Below, piece after piece: positions 8,610 through 16,457 of a stretch of DNA of 64,000 bases (the first letter of the stretch is position 1; each line of letters starts with the position of its first letter). The notes under the pieces are model-generated. The model saw nothing but the letters and a program-made list of their open reading frames with translations, was not told the origin of the DNA and did not search any database. Position numbers and translations under genes: made by a program. Origin of the DNA: DATLFA01 sp035525225 (GTDB lineage: Bacteria; Actinomycetota; Acidimicrobiia; Acidimicrobiales; WLNW01); NCBI GenBank assembly GCA_035525225.1, contig DATLFA010000045.1, positions 124,001-188,000 on the forward strand. The letters are read 5' to 3'.

Positions 8610-9200
8610 TCAGTGCGCCGCGTTGCCGTAGGTCGAGTCTTTCGGGACCATGCGCATCGCCGAATGCACCGGCTCGACGCCCATCAGGATCGACGCGAAA
8701 TCGTTGGCGATGTAGTCGGCGTAGTGCACGATGGTGCCTTCGGGTGTTCCCGGTAACCCAACCGACGCAAACGGACTGTGCACGCGTACCAACTCGGTCA
8801 CCCGGTCGGGCACGCCGTGTTCGCGGGCTATCGCGGCGCCGATCGCACCGTGGTCCTTGCCCGTGTAGCCGTCGCCATAAGAGAACGTGACGCCGTCGTA
8901 CCGATAGAGCAGCGGCTTGTCGAGATCGTGCAGGATTGCGGTCGCGATGGCGCAATCGCGATCGACGACGAGGCCGAAGGTCTCGACGGCGGTGGCGTGT
9001 AGATAGATCGCGCGGTCGTTGACTTCGTTGACGTGCTTGAGGAGCGATCGATCGGGAATGACTGGGCTTTGCGGCACGTCATCGAGCGAGGCCCACTGCG
9101 ACCGTGCGAGAACGGCCTGCCAGCTGTTCGCGACGGCATCGCGCAGTGACTCGTCGTGGATCTCGGCGATGGCTGGGATGAGCTTGCGGATATCGGTCAT
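8610..9200 (-). CDS. HD domain protein (phosphohydrolase-like)
   Basis: This 196-aa protein carries HD-superfamily metal ligands: His56 ('LLKHVNEV'), the His91-Asp92 pair ('AILHDLDKP') and His117 ('KDHGAIGA'). This family typically hydrolyses phosphate esters of nucleotides; the substrate here is not apparent. Its ATG overlaps the stop of the CMD gene by 4 bp (ATGA at 9197-9200), which indicates translational coupling. It sits between a CMD-like protein and an LLM oxidoreductase in one operon, so a role in handling a small catabolic intermediate is possible but unproven. Confidence 0.85.
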   Translation of the reverse strand: MTDIRKLIPAIAEIHDESLRDAVANSWQAVLARSQWASLDDVPQSPVIPDRSLLKHVNEVNDRAIYLHATAVETFGLVVDRDCAIATAILHDLDKPLLYRYDGVTFSYGDGYTGKDHGAIGAAIAREHGVPDRVTELVRVHSPFASVGLPGTPEGTIVHYADYIANDFASILMGVEPVHSAMRMVPKDSTYGNAAH

Positions 9201-9589
9201 GCGAGGCCCCGCTCGGCGAACACGGCTTTCGCCGCCTCGAAGCCGATGACCGCTTTGGGCGTACCGACATACACGAACAGCTGCACCATGAGCTCGACGA
9301 TCTCGTCCTCGGTGGCGCCGACGTTCATCGAGTTGGCAATCCAGTTCTCGACATAGCGCTGTTCACCGAGACCGACGAGGCACGCGACCGTGCACAGCGC
9401 GCGAGTCTTCAAGTCGATGGTCGGATCGGCGTATGCGCGGCCACGCGCGACGAGTTGGATCAGCTCGGCGAACTGCGGATCGAGCTCGGCCATGGCATTG
9501 CCGGCGAGACGTGACTTGCCGGTCCTCGGATAGAACTGCTTCTTCACAGCCTCGGCTCGAATGGCCCATTCTTCGACTGGAAAATCCAT
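9197..9589 (-). CDS. Carboxymuconolactone decarboxylase (CMD) family protein
   Basis: This 130-aa all-alpha protein matches the CMD/AhpD fold in length and pattern: 'FAELIQLVARGRAYADP', 'DLKTRALCTVACLVGLGEQ', and a C-terminal 'GATEDEIVELMVQLFVYVG'. The peroxidase CxxC motif of AhpD is absent, which points to the decarboxylase/lactone-type branch rather than a thiol peroxidase. It starts 15 nt downstream of the MDMPI-like gene and overlaps the HD gene by 4 bp. Its catalytic activity cannot be deduced. Confidence 0.86.
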   Translation of the reverse strand: MDFPVEEWAIRAEAVKKQFYPRTGKSRLAGNAMAELDPQFAELIQLVARGRAYADPTIDLKTRALCTVACLVGLGEQRYVENWIANSMNVGATEDEIVELMVQLFVYVGTPKAVIGFEAAKAVFAERGLA

Positions 9590-9604
9590 GGTGGTCCTCC
9601 ACCT

Positions 9605-10312
9605 TCAGGGCCAGGGCCCGAGTTTGGGATAGAGCGGTTCGTCGTACCGACCGACCAACCAGGCCAGCAGTTGGCGACGCGGCGCGCGGACTTCGACCAC
9701 GCTGCAGCTGTTCTCCGGGACCGTCCACACCTCGGCAGAATCGGTCGACCGCAGCGCGAGCGCGTGCTGATCGAGCCGTGATCCGAGCGCGCTGATCGTA
9801 GTCTCCAATTCGCGCATGGTGTACGCCTCGGACCAGTCGCGCCAACTGAACTTCGCACCGAGATCGTGATGGTGGACCTCGACCTCGCGCCAGCGACGAA
9901 AGGGTTGGATGGCGAGCGCCATCTCGCCCGAGAACGAGCGGCATCGGCCCGTTGTCCACATCTCGTCGGTCGCGCCGTCCCAATGCTGTTCCAGCCAGGC
10001 GATGGTGATCTCGAGGTCCTCGACGATCTCCTCGGCGCGTCGGCGAGCGCCCTGCTCGATCTCGTCGACGCGCTGCGTCGTGCCACCGGGATACTGAGCG
10101 AACACTCGGCCTATGGCGGCGCCGTCGAACATGTTGCAGTGGCCATCCGCGTTGCGGGCGAGGTGGGTCAGCACGTGACCCACCGTCCAATCCGGCAGCA
10201 GGCTCGGCCGAACGATGTCCGCGTCTCGGAACCTTCTCGCGGTGCGCAACAAGGCCTGGTGCGCGGCGCGTGCACCGCGGATGTCGGTCGCCGGCGCGAG
10301 GTCGTCACTCAC
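9605..10312 (-). CDS. Mycothiol-dependent maleylpyruvate isomerase-like (DinB fold) protein
   Basis: This 235-aa protein has the MDMPI N-terminal DinB-type four-helix metal-binding fold: 'LLPDWTVGHVLTHLARNADGH' supplies conserved His ligands and the W-T-V-G-H-V-x-x-H pattern. Such proteins use mycothiol, the actinobacterial thiol, which supports the taxonomic placement. The C-terminal SCP2-like region ends 'LLAWLVGRYDEPLYP'. The GTG at 10312 is supported by a TATGCT box 7 nt upstream (leaderless) and a divergent gene 30 bp away. First gene of the operon leading through CMD, HD and LLM. Confidence 0.85.
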   Translation of the reverse strand: MSDDLAPATDIRGARAAHQALLRTARRFRDADIVRPSLLPDWTVGHVLTHLARNADGHCNMFDGAAIGRVFAQYPGGTTQRVDEIEQGARRRAEEIVEDLEITIAWLEQHWDGATDEMWTTGRCRSFSGEMALAIQPFRRWREVEVHHHDLGAKFSWRDWSEAYTMRELETTISALGSRLDQHALALRSTDSAEVWTVPENSCSVVEVRAPRRQLLAWLVGRYDEPLYPKLGPWP

Positions 10313-10319
10313 GCCGCGG

Positions 10320-10325
10320 AGCATA
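10320..10325 (-). promoter_or_regulatory. Putative -10 box (TATGCT), leaderless
   Basis: On the minus strand TATGCT ends 7 nt before the GTG at 10312. Together with the box at 10331 it forms a compact divergent promoter pair. Confidence 0.4.
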
Positions 10326-10330
10326 GGGCG

Positions 10331-10336
10331 TAGGGT
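10331..10336 (+). promoter_or_regulatory. Putative -10 box (TAGGGT), leaderless
   Basis: TAGGGT ends 6 nt before the ATG at 10343, with no ribosome binding site between. Confidence 0.45.
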
Positions 10337-10342
10337 TCGCAC

Positions 10343-10912
10343 ATGGCTGAAACGGTGATCTTCCCTTTGCTCGACCCAGAGGCGGCCACGGCCGCGACCC
10401 GTGTCGCCGGCATCGGTGAAGTGTTGGCGAGGGTGAATCTGTTTCGCACGACGCTGCACCATCCGCCGATCGGTCGCATCGTGGGTGACGTCGTCGATGC
10501 GCTGGTCATGAACAGCGTGCTCGACGCCCGTCTTCGTGAGATCGCGATACTGCGCACCGGATGGCGGTTGGGCTCGGTCTACGAGTGGAGCAACCATTAC
10601 GGCATCGGCCGCCGGGCCGGGCTCAGCGACGACGAGATCGTCGCGATCCGTGACGGTGCGTCATCGACGGTGCTCACCGCCGTTGACCGGTGCGTGATAC
10701 GAGTGGTCGACGAGATCTTCGATCACGTGACCGTGTCGCCGTCGACGCTCGCCGAGGTGCGTGAGTTGCTCGGCGACGACCGGGCACTGATGGAGCTGGT
10801 GATGATCCCCGGCTGTTACCGGACGATCGGCACGGTGTTGATGACTTTCGACATCCCACTCGAGGACCACGTCACCGCGTGGCCGCCCGACGGTCGCTCC
10901 CCGTCTGACTGA
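10343..10912 (+). CDS. Carboxymuconolactone decarboxylase family protein
   Basis: This 189-aa CMD-fold protein of the longer peroxidase-related subgroup shows 'LDARLREIAILRTGWRLGSVYEWSNHYGIGRRAGLSDDEI'-like order: a basic helix, then E-W-S-N-H where AhpD-like proteins have E-x-x-x-C-x-x-H, then the A-G-L-S-D-D-E helix. The catalytic Cys is missing, so a thiol peroxidase role is unlikely. Its stop abuts the stop of the convergent crotonase gene (10910-10912 and 10913-10915). Probably leaderless. Function unknown beyond the fold. Confidence 0.84.
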   Translation: MAETVIFPLLDPEAATAATRVAGIGEVLARVNLFRTTLHHPPIGRIVGDVVDALVMNSVLDARLREIAILRTGWRLGSVYEWSNHYGIGRRAGLSDDEIVAIRDGASSTVLTAVDRCVIRVVDEIFDHVTVSPSTLAEVRELLGDDRALMELVMIPGCYRTIGTVLMTFDIPLEDHVTAWPPDGRSPSD

Positions 10913-11686
10913 CTAGCGGCCCTTCCACACCGGCGGACGTTTTTCGACGAACGCGAGCGGGCCTTCGCGGAAGTCCTCGGTGCCTTCGATTCGCCGTGAC
11001 GCTTCGCGTGCGGCCAAGAACTGGGCATGATCGTCGTGGTGTACCGCCCCGCGCACGATCTGGCGTATCTCACGAACGGCGAGGGGTGCGTGCGCGGCGA
11101 TGAGGTTGGCCAGCGCGAGCGCTTCGTCGAGCAGATTGCCCCGCTCGACGATGCGGTTGACGAAGCCTAGTGAGTAGGCCCGTTCGACATCGATGGGTTC
11201 GCCCGTCAAGGCAATCTCCATGGCGACGTTGAGGGGTAGCGCGCGCGGCGAACGGAAGACTCCGCCGGCGAACGCCAACAGCGAACGTTTCACTTCGGGT
11301 AGTCCGAACACCGTGGTCGGTGTCGCCACCACGAGGTCACAGGCGAGCACGATCTCGAAGCCACCGGCCACCGCAGGGCCGTTGACGGCCGCGATGACCG
11401 GCTTGGTGCGCTCGCGGTTGACGAAGCCGGCGAAATGACCTCGCTTGGTGAGCGCCGGCATTGCCGCCGGATCGACCTGGGTGAGCACCTTGAGATCAGC
11501 GCCGGCACAAAAGGCAGAACCGTTGCCCGTGATGATCGCGATCAGGAGTCGGTCGTCTTCCTCCAGTCGGTCGATGGCAGCTTCGACCCCGGCGGCGATG
11601 GCGCCGTCGACGGCATTGCGGACCTCGGGCCGGTTGAGCGTGATGATCAGGACGCGATCGCGAATCTCGGTCAGTACAGCGGTCAT
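10913..11686 (-). CDS. Enoyl-CoA hydratase/isomerase (crotonase) family protein
   Basis: This 257-aa crotonase-fold enzyme is predicted to hydrate or isomerise an enoyl-CoA. Seen: 'LNRPEVRNAVDG', the oxyanion-hole segment 'AFCAGADLK' (residues 58-66), the second oxyanion segment 'AVNGPAVAGGFE' (101-112), 'FGLPEVKRSL' with a candidate catalytic Glu, and the standard tail 'FVEKRPPVWKGR'. The ATG at 11686 gives the usual family length; longer frames upstream lack homology. It is divergent from ggt with only 19 bp between start codons. Confidence 0.9.
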   Translation of the reverse strand: MTAVLTEIRDRVLIITLNRPEVRNAVDGAIAAGVEAAIDRLEEDDRLLIAIITGNGSAFCAGADLKVLTQVDPAAMPALTKRGHFAGFVNRERTKPVIAAVNGPAVAGGFEIVLACDLVVATPTTVFGLPEVKRSLLAFAGGVFRSPRALPLNVAMEIALTGEPIDVERAYSLGFVNRIVERGNLLDEALALANLIAAHAPLAVREIRQIVRGAVHHDDHAQFLAAREASRRIEGTEDFREGPLAFVEKRPPVWKGR

Positions 11687-11691
11687 CGATG

Positions 11692-11697
11692 TAGCTT
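11692..11697 (+). promoter_or_regulatory. Putative -10 box (TAGCTT), leaderless
   Basis: TAGCTT ends 8 nt before the ATG at 11706. It lies within the 19-bp divergent gap with the crotonase gene, so any further promoter parts must sit inside that gene. Confidence 0.35.
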
Positions 11698-11705
11698 GCC
11701 ATGCC

Positions 11706-13451
11706 ATGACCTTCACCACGCGACCCGAGATCGTGGGCACATTCGGCGTGGTGGCCAGCACCCATTGGATCGCATCGGCGGTCGGCATGTCCGTGCTCGA
11801 ACGAGGGGGCAACGCCTTCGATGCCGCGGTGTCGACGGCATTCGTCCTGCATGTTGTCGAGCCGCACATGAATGGCATCGGCGGCGACGCTGTCATCATG
11901 GTGCAGCGCCGCGACGACGCACTCCCGACCGTGGTGTGCGGTCAGGGTTGCACACCCGCCCGAGCCACCATCGCAGAGTTCGAGACGCGGGGTCTCGACC
12001 GCATACCCGGCGAGGGCCTGCTCGCGGCCGTCGTACCCGGAGCCTTCGGCGCGTGGCTGGCGATGCTGCGTGACTACGGCACGATTTCGCTCGGCGACGC
12101 GCTGGCACCGGCGATCGACTACGCGCGGCGGGGTGTTCCGCTCCACGAAGGTGCGGCCGATGCCATTGCGCGTAGCGCGACCAAATTCCTCGAGCGTTGG
12201 CCGTCGTCGGCCGAGGAGTTCCTACCGCGCGGTCAGGCGCTACGAGCAAACGAACTGCTGCAACGTCCTCGCTATGCCGACATGCTCGAACTGGTGGTTC
12301 GCGAGGGTGCCGGCGCAACTCGGGAGTCGCAGATCGACGCGGCAATCGACGCGTTCTACCGCGGTTTCGTGGCGGAACACATCGGCGCGTTCCTCGCCCA
12401 CGAAGATGCGCTCATCGGCGTCGACGACCTCGCGGCGTGGTCTGCCACGTACGAATCACCGATCACCTACAACTATCGCGGTTGGACCGTGTGCAAAGCG
12501 TCCACGTGGACGCAAGGGCCGGTGCTGTTGCAGGCGCTCGCATTGCTCGATGGCTGTTCGCTGTCGGGTCCAGACGCCACGCATCTGATGGTCGAGGCGA
12601 TGAAGTTGGCACTGGCCGACCGCGAGGCGTGGTACGGCGACCCGGCGTTCTTCCACGTGCCGATGCGCGATTTGCTCGACGCCGGCTACAACGCGTCTCG
12701 GCGCACCCTCATCGGCGAGGAGGCATCGGGTCGGCTGCGCCCTGGTGCTCCGGGCGGGCGAGTGCCCGTCGTGGCCCGCTACGGCATCGGCGGGCGCGGT
12801 AGTGAACCGCTCGCCGCCGCCAACGCCGCACGAGCCACATCGTCGTCGCCCGGTCCCGCACGCGAGGGCGACACGTGTCATCTCGACGTGGTCGACCGGT
12901 GGGGCAATGTCGTGGCCGCGACCCCGTCGGGTGGATGGCTCACCAGTTCGCCGGTGATCCCGGGCCTCGGCTTTCCGTTGGGCACGCGCGGTCAGATGTT
13001 CTGGCTGCAAGAGGGGCTCGCCTCATCGTTGCGCCCAGGGGCCCGGCCGCGCACCACGCTCACACCGTCGATCGCCTTGGGCCCCGATGGCACTCGCATG
13101 GCCTTCGGCACTCCCGGCGGCGACAGCCAGGACCAGTGGTGCCTCCAGTTCTTCGTCAACGTCGTAGATCGCGGCATGGATCTGCAGGCGGCGATCGACG
13201 CGCCCTATTTCCAGAGCAATCATGCGCCGGATTCCTTCTGTCCCCGTCGGGCCGAGCCGTTGCGGCTGCTCGCGGAGGATCGCTTTCCTGCCTCGATCCT
13301 GGGTGATCTCACCCGGCGCGGTCATCAAGTCATCTCCGCGGGTGCGTGGACTCTCGGTCGCAACTGCGTGGCACAGTCCGACGGCGACCGCACGCGCGTG
13401 CGCGCGGCCGCGTCGGCGCGTCATCAACAGGCATACGCGCTGGGTCGATGA
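11706..13451 (+). CDS. ggt: Gamma-glutamyltransferase family protein
   Basis: This 581-aa Ntn-hydrolase of the GGT family is normally made as a proenzyme that self-cleaves before a catalytic Thr. The candidate nucleophile is Thr390 in 'EGDTCHLDVVDRWGN', the position of the family's T-T-H motif. N-terminal landmarks are 'STHWIASAVGMSVLERGGNAFDAAVS' and 'EPHMNGIGGDA'. No signal peptide is seen, unlike the secreted enteric enzyme, so it probably acts in the cytoplasm on a gamma-glutamyl or related amide. The ATG at 11706 is preferred; a longer upstream frame is antisense to the crotonase. The CoA-transferase genes follow on the same strand. Confidence 0.87.
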   Translation: MTFTTRPEIVGTFGVVASTHWIASAVGMSVLERGGNAFDAAVSTAFVLHVVEPHMNGIGGDAVIMVQRRDDALPTVVCGQGCTPARATIAEFETRGLDRIPGEGLLAAVVPGAFGAWLAMLRDYGTISLGDALAPAIDYARRGVPLHEGAADAIARSATKFLERWPSSAEEFLPRGQALRANELLQRPRYADMLELVVREGAGATRESQIDAAIDAFYRGFVAEHIGAFLAHEDALIGVDDLAAWSATYESPITYNYRGWTVCKASTWTQGPVLLQALALLDGCSLSGPDATHLMVEAMKLALADREAWYGDPAFFHVPMRDLLDAGYNASRRTLIGEEASGRLRPGAPGGRVPVVARYGIGGRGSEPLAAANAARATSSSPGPAREGDTCHLDVVDRWGNVVAATPSGGWLTSSPVIPGLGFPLGTRGQMFWLQEGLASSLRPGARPRTTLTPSIALGPDGTRMAFGTPGGDSQDQWCLQFFVNVVDRGMDLQAAIDAPYFQSNHAPDSFCPRRAEPLRLLAEDRFPASILGDLTRRGHQVISAGAWTLGRNCVAQSDGDRTRVRAAASARHQQAYALGR

Positions 13452-13472
13452 CCTGCGCGAGACTCGTTACCG

Positions 13473-14588
13473 ATGGGCATGCTGGCGGGAGTACGAGTCA
13501 TCGATCTGTCGCAGCACGGCCCCGGCTCGCGCGCGTCGCGCATCCTCGCCGACTACGGCGCGTCGGTGGTCAAGGTCGAGCGCCCGAGCCATCGCCGCGC
13601 CGGTCAGATTCAGACAGCGGCGAGCGCATACGGGGGTAATCGAGGCATACAGCGATTGCGACTCGACCTGCAACAGGCCGACGGACGGACGTTGCTGCTG
13701 CGCCTTGCACAGAGCGCCGACGTGATCATCGAAGCCTTCCGTCCCGGCGTGGCCGACCGCCTCGGTATCGGCCCGCGTGCGGTTCACGCGGCCAACCCGC
13801 GCGTCGTCTATTGCGCGATCAGCGGCTTCGGGCAGCAGGGGGAGCGAGCCGCATGGGCGGGGCACGACCTCAACTATGCGGCGGTGACCGGTCTGCTCGC
13901 GCAGACGCAACCACGCTCCGACGGGGGACCACCCGTGCTCGGCGCGACGATCGGTGACGGCGCCGGCGGAGGGATGCACGCCGTCATCGCCATTCTCGCG
14001 GCGTTGCAGGCCCGCGAGCGCACCGGTGCGGGAGCGCTGCTCGACGTCGCCGCGGCCGATGGGGTGTTGTGGCTCATGTCGGTGATGCTCGACCAGCACC
14101 TCGACGGCGGGCTCGACGTCGGCCCCGTACGCCTGCTCAGCGGCGACTACGCCTGTTACAACAACTATCGCTGCAAGGACGACAAGTGGCTGAGCGTGGC
14201 CGCGCTCGAGCAGCGGTTTTGGCGCAACCTCTGCGAGGCGATCGGGTTACCCGATCTCGTCGATGCCCACGAGGACCCGAGCCGTCAGTCGGAGGCGGCG
14301 GACACGCTGCAACAGCGCTTCCTGACCCGTACCCGTGACGACTGGGTTGCGCGTCTCGCGGCGCGGGACACTTGCGTCGCTCCTGTGCTCTCCATCGAAG
14401 AAGTTGCGGTCGATCCGCATGTCCACGAACGCGGCGCGATCCGATTCGGTGCAACGACGTCGATGCTCGCCGGATCGGACCGCGACGACACCCCGGCGCC
14501 CGTCGACCTCGCCGCGGAGCTCGATCTGTCGCCCCGTCGCATCGCCGAACTCGTGGCCAAAGGTGTGATCGAGGGTGTCATCGCATGA
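13473..14588 (+). CDS. CaiB/BaiF family III CoA-transferase (alpha-methylacyl-CoA racemase-like)
   Basis: This 371-aa family III enzyme opens 'MLAGVRVIDLSQHGPGSRASRILADYGA'. His131 ('WAGHDLNY') and Asp162 ('ATIGDGAGG') match the catalytic His/Asp pair of alpha-methylacyl-CoA racemases, not the single catalytic Asp of formyl-CoA transferases. Racemisation of a 2-methylacyl-CoA is therefore a reasonable prediction. Spacing to ggt is 21 bp, and the stop overlaps the next CoA-transferase start (ATGA at 14585-14588), so the two act or are made together. Confidence 0.88.
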   Translation: MGMLAGVRVIDLSQHGPGSRASRILADYGASVVKVERPSHRRAGQIQTAASAYGGNRGIQRLRLDLQQADGRTLLLRLAQSADVIIEAFRPGVADRLGIGPRAVHAANPRVVYCAISGFGQQGERAAWAGHDLNYAAVTGLLAQTQPRSDGGPPVLGATIGDGAGGGMHAVIAILAALQARERTGAGALLDVAAADGVLWLMSVMLDQHLDGGLDVGPVRLLSGDYACYNNYRCKDDKWLSVAALEQRFWRNLCEAIGLPDLVDAHEDPSRQSEAADTLQQRFLTRTRDDWVARLAARDTCVAPVLSIEEVAVDPHVHERGAIRFGATTSMLAGSDRDDTPAPVDLAAELDLSPRRIAELVAKGVIEGVIA

Positions 14589-15766
14589 GGCCGCCACTGC
14601 ACGGCATCCGCGTCGTCGATCTCACGGTCGCGGCCGCCGGACCGTTCGCTACCACGATTCTCGCCGAGCAGGGAGCAGACGTCATCAAGGTCGAACGCCC
14701 CGGCAGTGGTGACTTCATGCGGTCGCTCGGCACGGTGCACAACGGTGTGACGGGCGTGTTCGCCGGCTTCAACCGAGGCAAGCGGGCGGTCGCGCTCGAC
14801 CTCAAAGACCCGGAAGGCCTGGCGTTGTTACATCGCTTGGTCGCCACCGCCGACGTGTTCGTGCACAATCTTCGTCCGGGAGTCGACGCCCGCATCGGCG
14901 TCGACGCCGCAACTCTGCGAGCGATCAAGGACGAACTCATCTACGTCAGCATCTCCGGGTACGGTCTCGCCGGACCGTATGCGCAGCGTCCGGCATACGA
15001 CTCGGTCATGCAGGCGTCCTCGGGCTTGGCGGCGCACCAAGCCGACGCCTCGGGCCATCCGCAGCTCATTCGCAATGCCGTGTGCGACAAGACGACGGCG
15101 CTCACCGCCGCGCAGCTCATCACCGCCGCCTTGCTGGCGCGCGAGCGCGGTGACGGACCCTCGCACGTGCACGTGTCCATGCTGCATGCGGCTATCGCGT
15201 TCCTATGGCCCGACGGCATGCAGGACGTCACCTTTCTCGATGCAGCACCCCGCACCAAGACGGCCCGTGCCACATCGCCACCGATTCGCCGTACCGCCGA
15301 CGGGTACATCTCGATCACCACGTTGCTCGATAGAGAATTCACTGCGCTGTGCGAGATCCTCGATCTCGGCGCGCTCGTGGATGATGTTCGCTTTGCCAAT
15401 CCCGGTGATCGCTCGCGCAACGCGGATGCACTACATCCGATCGTCAACGATGCACTGCTGCAGTGGTTGACCGACGAGCTGGCCACTCGGCTCGAGGAAG
15501 AAGGCGTGCCGCACGCTGTCGTGAACTTCGTCGATCGCATCCACGACGATCCGCAAGTGGTCGCCCTCGGGTTGCTCGTCGAATCCGAGCATCCCGAGGC
15601 CGGGCGCATGCGGGTGCCGCGGCCGCCCGGAGAGTTCGATGGCACGGCCTTTGCGAACGGTGCGCTGGCGCCCCGGCTCGGCCAGCACACCGACGAGATC
15701 TTGCACGAGCTCGGCATCGACGCCGCGGCGCGTGACGACCTGCGGAGTCGCGGGGTAATTGCCTGA
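14585..15766 (+). CDS. CaiB/BaiF family III CoA-transferase
   Basis: This 393-aa protein shows family features 'GIRVVDLTVAAAGPFATTILAEQGADVIKVERP' and, unlike its neighbour, a candidate catalytic Asp139 in 'RPAYDSVMQA', the position that forms the aspartyl-CoA thioester in formyl-CoA transferase. It should move CoA between two organic acids; substrates unknown. The ATG is chosen for the 4-bp overlap with the upstream racemase-like gene. It ends 10 bp before the convergent pgl gene. Confidence 0.89.
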   Translation: MRPPLHGIRVVDLTVAAAGPFATTILAEQGADVIKVERPGSGDFMRSLGTVHNGVTGVFAGFNRGKRAVALDLKDPEGLALLHRLVATADVFVHNLRPGVDARIGVDAATLRAIKDELIYVSISGYGLAGPYAQRPAYDSVMQASSGLAAHQADASGHPQLIRNAVCDKTTALTAAQLITAALLARERGDGPSHVHVSMLHAAIAFLWPDGMQDVTFLDAAPRTKTARATSPPIRRTADGYISITTLLDREFTALCEILDLGALVDDVRFANPGDRSRNADALHPIVNDALLQWLTDELATRLEEEGVPHAVVNFVDRIHDDPQVVALGLLVESEHPEAGRMRVPRPPGEFDGTAFANGALAPRLGQHTDEILHELGIDAAARDDLRSRGVIA

Positions 15767-15776
15767 CTTCGACGGC

Positions 15777-16457
15777 TCAGGCAGTTGCCGTAGCGGCCGC
15801 TTCGTCGGCGACGATCACCGTGCGGGGCCCGAGCACACGCGAGGCGACGACCGAGCGGTCACCCGCCAACATGCGCGCGAGCACTGGTGCCTTCTCGGCG
15901 CCGGCGACGAGCAGCACCACTGCGCGTGAGCGATCCACGACGAGAGGCGTGATCGTCATGCGGACGAAGCCGCGGAAGGGTCCGACGATCGCGACATCGT
16001 GATCCTGGTCATCGACGACCGGCGCGCCGGGCGGCCACGACGCGGTGTGGCCGTCGTCGCCGATGCCGAGGTGCACCACGTCGAGTGGCTCGTGGCGCTG
16101 CAACAACGCCGCGTAGCGCTGCGCCGACTCGACGAGATCCAACGCGGTCACGTCCATGAGGTGCGCATTCGTCTCGACCCGATCGAGCAGCGCCCGGCAC
16201 AACGCGGTGCTGTTTCGCTCGGCGTCGCCGTCGGGTGCGACGCGCTCGTCGACTTGGAACACGTGCACGTGTTGCCATGGCAGAGGGAGCAGTGCCAGCG
16301 CTTCGAGCATCCCCGTGGGCGTCTGCCCGCCCGAGAACGCGATGCTGGCGGTTCCTCTTGCGCTGATCGCGGCGCGCAACGATGCGCCGACCAGATCGGC
16401 GGCGGTTCGCGCCGCGTGCCCGGCGGTCGGTTCGACTAGGAGATCGGTCGGTACCAC
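15777..16457 (-). CDS. pgl: 6-phosphogluconolactonase
   Basis: This 226-aa enzyme of the DevB/SOL type hydrolyses 6-phosphogluconolactone to 6-phosphogluconate in the oxidative pentose-phosphate pathway. Signatures: 'AFSGGQTPTGM' (40-50), 'VDERVAPDGDAERN' (69-82) and 'GIGDDGHTAS' (131-140), which bind the phosphate and lactone. It starts with GTG inside the end of zwf (22-bp overlap), so translation is coupled. It is the last gene of the pgi-gnd-zwf-pgl operon. Confidence 0.94.
   Translation of the reverse strand: MVPTDLLVEPTAGHAARTAADLVGASLRAAISARGTASIAFSGGQTPTGMLEALALLPLPWQHVHVFQVDERVAPDGDAERNSTALCRALLDRVETNAHLMDVTALDLVESAQRYAALLQRHEPLDVVHLGIGDDGHTASWPPGAPVVDDQDHDVAIVGPFRGFVRMTITPLVVDRSRAVVLLVAGAEKAPVLARMLAGDRSVVASRVLGPRTVIVADEAAATATA

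Noticed and set aside
12456..13427. Long open frames antisense to the gamma-glutamyltransferase gene
   Set aside because: They are typical high-GC shadows: Arg/Ala-rich, with no family motifs, and the sense gene is clear.
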